From: an uncultured Dorea sp.
GTDB taxonomy: Bacteria; Bacillota_A; Clostridia; Lachnospirales; Lachnospiraceae
Assembly: GCA_910578865.1 (NCBI GenBank)
Contig: CAJTRM010000019.1
Span: 1 to 64,000, forward strand
Length of the DNA stretch: 64,000 nt
Direction: 5' to 3'
The notes under the pieces were generated by a model. It made no database searches. It was given only the letters and a program-made list of their open reading frames with translations, and had not been told where the DNA came from. Shown here in pieces: positions 60,696 to 64,000 of the stretch (position 1 is the first letter of the stretch; every line of letters begins with the position of its first letter). The position numbers and the translations under genes are program-made.

Positions 60696-60989
60696 AGAGC
60701 AAGATCCACCCGGGTAATACCGTATCGTAATAATTGAAAATAATATTTAGAAATTAGGAATATTATATTGGCTACATTGAAAATGTAAGCAGGTAAAAAT
60801 TGAAATTTTTTTACAGAGCATCTGGCAGAAGCCAGGTGCTTTTTTTGAAAATTTTGAAAGAAAATATCATGTAAATAGTGCGGAAATCTTTGATGGAAGC
60901 TAATTAGATGAAGATGAAATTGAATCAAGAGGATGAAAATAGAAGATTCATCAAAAATAAACTTGTTAAACACAGGTGGATCTTGCTCT
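60696..60989. repeat. 294-bp non-coding element bounded by 15-bp inverted repeats
   Basis: AGAGCAAGATCCACC (60696-60710) and GGTGGATCTTGCTCT (60975-60989) are exact reverse complements. The inside is AT-rich, contains no credible gene, and has a terminator-like hairpin near its middle plus a smaller hairpin GTAAAAA/TTTTTAC. No target duplication is obvious. It may be a small mobile element or a structured RNA locus upstream of mcrB. Confidence 0.6.
60817..60846 (+). terminator. terminator-like hairpin inside the IR-bounded element
   Basis: AGCATCTGGC (60817-60826) pairs with GCCAGGTGCT (60831-60840) with one G-U pair and a 4-nt loop, followed by TTTTTTT. It has the form of a strong plus-strand terminator, yet no gene precedes it; the upstream 110 bp could be a short RNA. 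Confidence 0.6.
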
Positions 60990-61261
60990 TGTATAAAAAT
61001 TCAGATTAAAAAGAAGAAAGAAATAACAATGAGCGAGATTCACTAGGGATTACAGTACCTTAATTGGTTCTCTGCTTATCTTTAAGATTATGTGAAATTT
61101 TGGGATGCACAGTAATGAAATTATGAAAAAATTAAAAAAATTCTGATGAGGGGGCTGTATTTTATGCCCTCTCCCTTTGTATATATAGAGGGATAAATTT
61201 TTGTGGATATAAAATTCAAAAATATATTTCCTCAAATATTGAGAAGGTGAGGAAGAAACAA
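60990..61261. other. non-coding leader region of repA
   Basis: AT-rich. It contains a GAGGG-GC / GC-CCTC stem around 61146-61172 and several A/T runs. No iterons or gene seen. RepA_N-type initiators usually carry their origin inside the rep gene, so no separate origin need be present here. Confidence 0.4.
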
Positions 61262-61819
61262 ATGAAATATTTGTACATGAATGAGCAGGAGCGGCAGATA
61301 CAGTATTATCAATTTCCAAAATTCTTGCTGGAATTAACGCTAAGTCAGAATGCAAGAATTATTTATATGTTGTTGTATGACCGGGCGAGAATATCAAGAA
61401 AGAATAATTGGACAGATGAGTGCGAAAGAGTATATGCGGTATTTCCAATTGAAGAACTATCGCAGAAAACTGGGAAGTGTAAATCTTCGATTAAAAAGGC
61501 TTTGAAAGAACTAGATGATGCAGGGCTGCTAATTCGGAAATTCGGTGGGTTTTCAAGACCAAGACATATGTATGTAATGATACCAGACAAAGGAGAGATT
61601 TCAGAAAAGGTACAATTAGAAACAGGTATAAAGAAAGCCGATAGAGAGTTGAAAAATGAGTCTTCATATGGTTGGAAAGATAACTCTACGAAGGATATAA
61701 ATACGGCATCTAATAAAGTAATAGAGAAAAATAATTCAAGTAATAAGTATAGAGTAAGTAGTTACAGTATAAAGAATCAAAAGATGAATTATGAGTGTGG
61801 GGAGGGAGAAAGCCTGTGA
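61262..61819 (+). CDS. replication initiator protein A (RepA_N family)
   Basis: 185-residue initiator of the RepA_N type found on plasmids and integrative elements of Firmicutes. The conserved N-terminal domain is clear: YYQFPKFLLELTLSQNARIIYMLLYDRARISRKNNWTDE and VYAVFPIEELSQKTGKCKSSIKKALKELDDAGLLIRKFGGFSRPRHMYV, a winged helix (about residues 12-105). The C-terminal part is short and polar. The ATG at 61262 follows AAGGTGAGGAAG; the GTG at 61247 is inside that site. Its stop overlaps the dnaC start. It indicates an element that can replicate autonomously, at least when excised. Confidence 0.87.
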   Translation: MKYLYMNEQERQIQYYQFPKFLLELTLSQNARIIYMLLYDRARISRKNNWTDECERVYAVFPIEELSQKTGKCKSSIKKALKELDDAGLLIRKFGGFSRPRHMYVMIPDKGEISEKVQLETGIKKADRELKNESSYGWKDNSTKDINTASNKVIEKNNSSNKYRVSSYSIKNQKMNYECGEGESL

Positions 61820-62607
61820 TGGATGAGATACAAACATATTTAGGCGCAGATGGACTGATGCATTGCAATGTTTGTAAAGAACCCGTAGAAGCATTTTATC
61901 CAAAAGGTTCTTTGCTTGAAATGAGAAAGCATCACAGGCAGTGTGCGTGTGAAAGGAAGGCATATGCAGAAGAGGCACAATATTATAAAGAAAAAGAGCA
62001 TCAGGAGCTAATTGCAAGAAATAAGAAAATCTGCTTTGAGGAAAAAGAAATGGAGAAATTTACATTTCAAAATGTAGACAGAGATAGTGGCGTTATAAGA
62101 ATCGCAGAAGAATATGTAACAAACTGGCAAAAAATGAAGCAAAATCATATGGGATATTTGTTCTGGGGACCAGTTGGAACAGGAAAAAGTTATCTGGCTG
62201 CCTGTATTGCAAATGCATTACTAGAACAAGAAGTTACCGTGAAAATGACAAATTTCAATACCATATTAAATGATCTGTTTGCGGCTGAAGACAAGACAGG
62301 ATATATCAGATCATTGAATAGATATGAGCTTTTAATTATTGATGATCTTGGTGTAGAGCGAAGCAGTGAGTATGCATTAGAAAATATTTTCAGCGTGATT
62401 GATTGGAGATATCGATCATGGAAACCTTTGATTATCACAACAAATATTCCTTTAGTACAATTAAAACAGGAGACAAAGATTGATAAGAAAAGAATTTATG
62501 ACAGAATTCTGGAGAGATGTATTCCGGTAAAGATCGATGGAGTCAGCAGACGTGAAGCCATGGCAAATGACAATATGCAAATTATGAAAAACATTCTGAA
62601 AATCTAG
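61819..62607 (+). CDS. DnaC-like helicase loader / IstB-type ATP-binding protein
   Basis: 262-residue AAA+ ATPase. The N-terminal metal-binding segment has CNVCKEP (near 17-23) and HHRQCACERK (near 45-54). Walker A is GPVGTGKSYLAACIANALL (about 117-135), Walker B LLIIDDLGVERSSEY (about 174-188). It follows repA with a 1-bp overlap, the standard RepA-DnaC pair of Lachnospiraceae integrative elements. It would load the replicative helicase at the element origin. Its similarity to IstB reflects shared ATPase ancestry; no IS21-type transposase is nearby. Confidence 0.88.
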   Translation: MDEIQTYLGADGLMHCNVCKEPVEAFYPKGSLLEMRKHHRQCACERKAYAEEAQYYKEKEHQELIARNKKICFEEKEMEKFTFQNVDRDSGVIRIAEEYVTNWQKMKQNHMGYLFWGPVGTGKSYLAACIANALLEQEVTVKMTNFNTILNDLFAAEDKTGYIRSLNRYELLIIDDLGVERSSEYALENIFSVIDWRYRSWKPLIITTNIPLVQLKQETKIDKKRIYDRILERCIPVKIDGVSRREAMANDNMQIMKNILKI

Positions 62608-62675
62608 GACTATTTCAGAAGGAATTTTCATAGTAATGGACAAAGAGTGAGCAGGGAGGAGGTGGAAACTTCACC

Positions 62676-62849
62676 GTGGCGAAAAGAAAACTGAACTATC
62701 GATTTTATAATCCAAATCCGGTGGAAGTGACCGCCGATTACATATTGAAAGTGATGATAGAAGCGAATACTGAGAAGCTGGAGAAAATATTGCAGGAGAA
62801 TATGGTGCAGGTGGAAGTAAATGAATGTGAATCGGAACAAAGTGGATAG
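62676..62849 (+). CDS. TnpW-like small transposon-encoded protein
   Basis: 57 residues: a start KRKLNYRFYNPNPVEVTADYIL, then one amphipathic helix (KVMIEANTEKLEKILQEN) and an acidic tail. This pattern is the small protein annotated TnpW in Tn4451-related elements, where it lies between dnaC and a large serine recombinase. Start: GTG at 62676, with AGGAGGTGG 14 bp upstream, a rather long spacing. Here the expected recombinase does not follow. Function unknown. Confidence 0.6.
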   Translation: MAKRKLNYRFYNPNPVEVTADYILKVMIEANTEKLEKILQENMVQVEVNECESEQSG

Positions 62850-62999
62850 ATGAGTAAGGAATTGAAAAGCACTAACAGGAAGTATAAGGTGTATAATTTT
62901 GTCGAAAATTGCCAAAATGTAAATTACAATATAAAATATGAGATTTCACCTCATAAAACTATTGCAAAAATAAAAAAACGAAATATAATAAAGATATAG
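62850..62999 (+). CDS. possible 49-residue protein, unknown
   Basis: A frame that begins at the stop codon of the TnpW-like gene (ATG 62850) and encodes a basic, Lys/Asn/Tyr-rich 49-residue peptide (MSKELKSTNRKYKVYNFVEN start). No family recognised. The context, where a recombinase gene would be expected, suggests a remnant. Low support. Confidence 0.3.
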   Translation: MSKELKSTNRKYKVYNFVENCQNVNYNIKYEISPHKTIAKIKKRNIIKI

Positions 63000-63031
63000 G
63001 CAAGAAGTTTGGACTAATGGAGGTAAATAAG

Positions 63032-64000
63032 ATGTTATGCCAATTTACAGTGAAAAATTTTAAGAGTATACGAGATGAGGTAACATTTGACATGCAGGCT
63101 GCCGCCATTTCTGAGCATGAAGACAGAATTATAAAAGATAAAGATGAGGAATTATATTTACCGGTATCTGCTGTATACGGACCAAATGGTGGAGGCAAAT
63201 CTAACGTTCTTGAAGCGTTACACAGTTTGGTTACGAAAGTACTGAGACCATTATATGCTACAAGTAATAACGAAGAGATTGCAATGAAGATGAAAAAGCT
63301 TGTAATAGAGCCATTTGCTTTTGATGAAGGAACAAGAAATGAGCCAACGGAATTTGAATTGTTTTTTAGAACAGCAATGGCAGAGTATCGCTATGAATTG
63401 ACTGTAAAAAAAGAAGTAATCGAATACGAAAGGTTGGATCGTATAAAATTAGAAACAGGGCGGAAATCAGCACTTTTTGAACGAGATGAAGATGAAATTA
63501 CTTTGAAAGGTGCATTTGCAAGATTGAAAACCAGTGATGAATTATCCGATACATTGCCGTTGTTATCGTATCTTGGAATTACTTACAGCAAAAACGAAGT
63601 GGTACAGGATGTGCTTGACTGGTTTGATGAAGAGATTGATTTTTTGAATTATGGAAATCCTATGCAGGAATTGCGAATGGCTGTTTCTAAGTCAGAGGAT
63701 GTAAAAAGATTGATGCTCCAGATGATTCAGGAGATGGATTTGGATATCGTAGATTTTCGTGTAGAAGAAAAGGAGAATGACCGGATTGAAGTATTTACAA
63801 AACACGTAGTAGATGAATATGAAGCAGAATTGAATTTATTTGATGAATCCAGTGGAACAAAGAAATTATTTGGATTGCTCCCATTTATTGCAAAAAGTTT
63901 ATTGAGAGGAACGACACTTGTGATTGATGAACTGGATGCAAAGATCCATCCGGTATTGCTTAAATATCTTATTATGACGTTTAGCAATATGGAAAAGAAT
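63032..64000 (+). CDS. AAA15-type ATPase (RloA/AbiLi-like), runs off the window
   Basis: The first 323 codons are open to the window edge. The start is MLCQFTVKNFKSIRDEVTFDMQAA, the SMC/RecF-like AAA15 opening. Walker A is YGPNGGGKSNVLEAL (49-63). The D-E-S-S-G-T-K-K-L-F-G-L-L signature-like segment is near 272-284. Walker B is TTLVIDELDAKIHP (near 292-305). Proteins of this group (COG1106) are parts of abortive-infection or Rlo-type defence, often with a small RloB/TOPRIM partner downstream, here beyond the window. AATGGAGGTAAATAAG precedes the ATG. The C terminus is not seen. Confidence 0.8.
   Translation, partial: MLCQFTVKNFKSIRDEVTFDMQAAAISEHEDRIIKDKDEELYLPVSAVYGPNGGGKSNVLEALHSLVTKVLRPLYATSNNEEIAMKMKKLVIEPFAFDEGTRNEPTEFELFFRTAMAEYRYELTVKKEVIEYERLDRIKLETGRKSALFERDEDEITLKGAFARLKTSDELSDTLPLLSYLGITYSKNEVVQDVLDWFDEEIDFLNYGNPMQELRMAVSKSEDVKRLMLQMIQEMDLDIVDFRVEEKENDRIEVFTKHVVDEYEAELNLFDESSGTKKLFGLLPFIAKSLLRGTTLVIDELDAKIHPVLLKYLIMTFSNMEKN

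Noticed and set aside
60659..60973. 104-codon minus-strand frame inside the IR-bounded element
   Set aside because: Phe/Ile/Leu-rich low-complexity translation in AT-rich DNA, no ribosome site, and it crosses the terminator-like hairpin and one end of the element.
61819..62607. IS21 helper protein IstB
   Set aside because: It follows repA directly with a 1-bp overlap and has the N-terminal cysteine cluster of DnaC-type loaders; no IS21 transposase is present.
1..64000. CRISPR arrays, tRNA and rRNA genes
   Set aside because: No regularly spaced direct repeats were seen, and no cloverleaf with a GTTCGA-type T-arm and matching acceptor stem was recognised. I cannot exclude a tRNA without a covariance search.

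Overview
This window looks like a chromosomal segment from a spore-forming Clostridia species, most likely Lachnospiraceae. The evidence is consistent AGGAGG-type ribosome sites, Lachnospiraceae-style proteins, the sporulation genes sipL (spoIVA-interacting) and spoIIR, a spoIIID fragment behind a sigma-E-type promoter, and a RepA/DnaC/TnpW-like module typical of integrative elements of that family. The species cannot be fixed from sequence alone. By eye, positions 1 to about 56,370 have moderate GC. From about 56,370 to the end the DNA is clearly AT-rich, with different codon use.

Layout. 1-10.9 kb: small accessory and regulatory genes (GNAT, a PelD-like GAF protein, a GT51 transglycosylase, an FMN reductase, DegV, TetR/VOC, two MerR regulators with 19-bp-spacer promoters, an SDR, a MATE pump, a lipoprotein under a BlaI/CopY-type box). 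10.9-18.1 kb, minus strand: HAD, murF, ddl and pncB as one operon, and malQ-plsC as another. 18.2-31 kb, plus strand: a sporulation/housekeeping block (PrcB-like lipoprotein, sipL, ispE, GntR, spoIIR, CDF transporter, acyl-ACP thioesterase, CvfB-like, HPr-like, dnaE, pfkA, DUF1934). 31-36 kb: cardiolipin synthase, an exported FKBP/trigger-factor-like lipoprotein and a second MATE pump, interspersed with copies of a short inverted-repeat element. 36-45.4 kb: a carbohydrate-uptake locus (YesN/YesM-type two-component system, two solute-binding lipoproteins, two permeases, a second malQ). It has no ATPase and no glycosidase of its own. 45.5-52.4 kb: an envelope-stress type two-component system with a MacB/FtsX-type ABC transporter, then an ECF-like sigma factor and DUF4179 anti-sigma factor. 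52.5-56.1 kb: aldo/keto reductase, IclR regulator, and an odd dihydroxyacetone-kinase-like gene that appears to be an in-frame chimera. 56.2 kb to the end: spoIIID cut off after its helix-turn-helix, followed by an island with a HEPN-like protein, McrC, McrB, an inverted-repeat-bounded non-coding element, RepA, DnaC, a TnpW-like protein and an AAA15-type ATPase that runs off the window.

Most notable points. (1) A roughly 163-bp MITE-like element with GTAACAGTTCAGCC ends is present as two full copies and two partial ones. One full copy is flanked by a perfect 8-bp target duplication that contains the -35 box of the neighbouring gene, and the cardiolipin synthase gene is bracketed by inverted element ends. 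(2) spoIIID is truncated exactly where a low-GC defence/mobile island begins, which is the layout expected if an element had integrated in a sporulation gene. (3) The kinase-like gene joins what looks like the start of an L-fucose/arabinose-isomerase-type gene to the second half of DhaK plus DhaL. (4) An McrBC locus is followed on the same strand by a HEPN-motif protein and carries an unexplained IR-bounded element upstream of its promoter.
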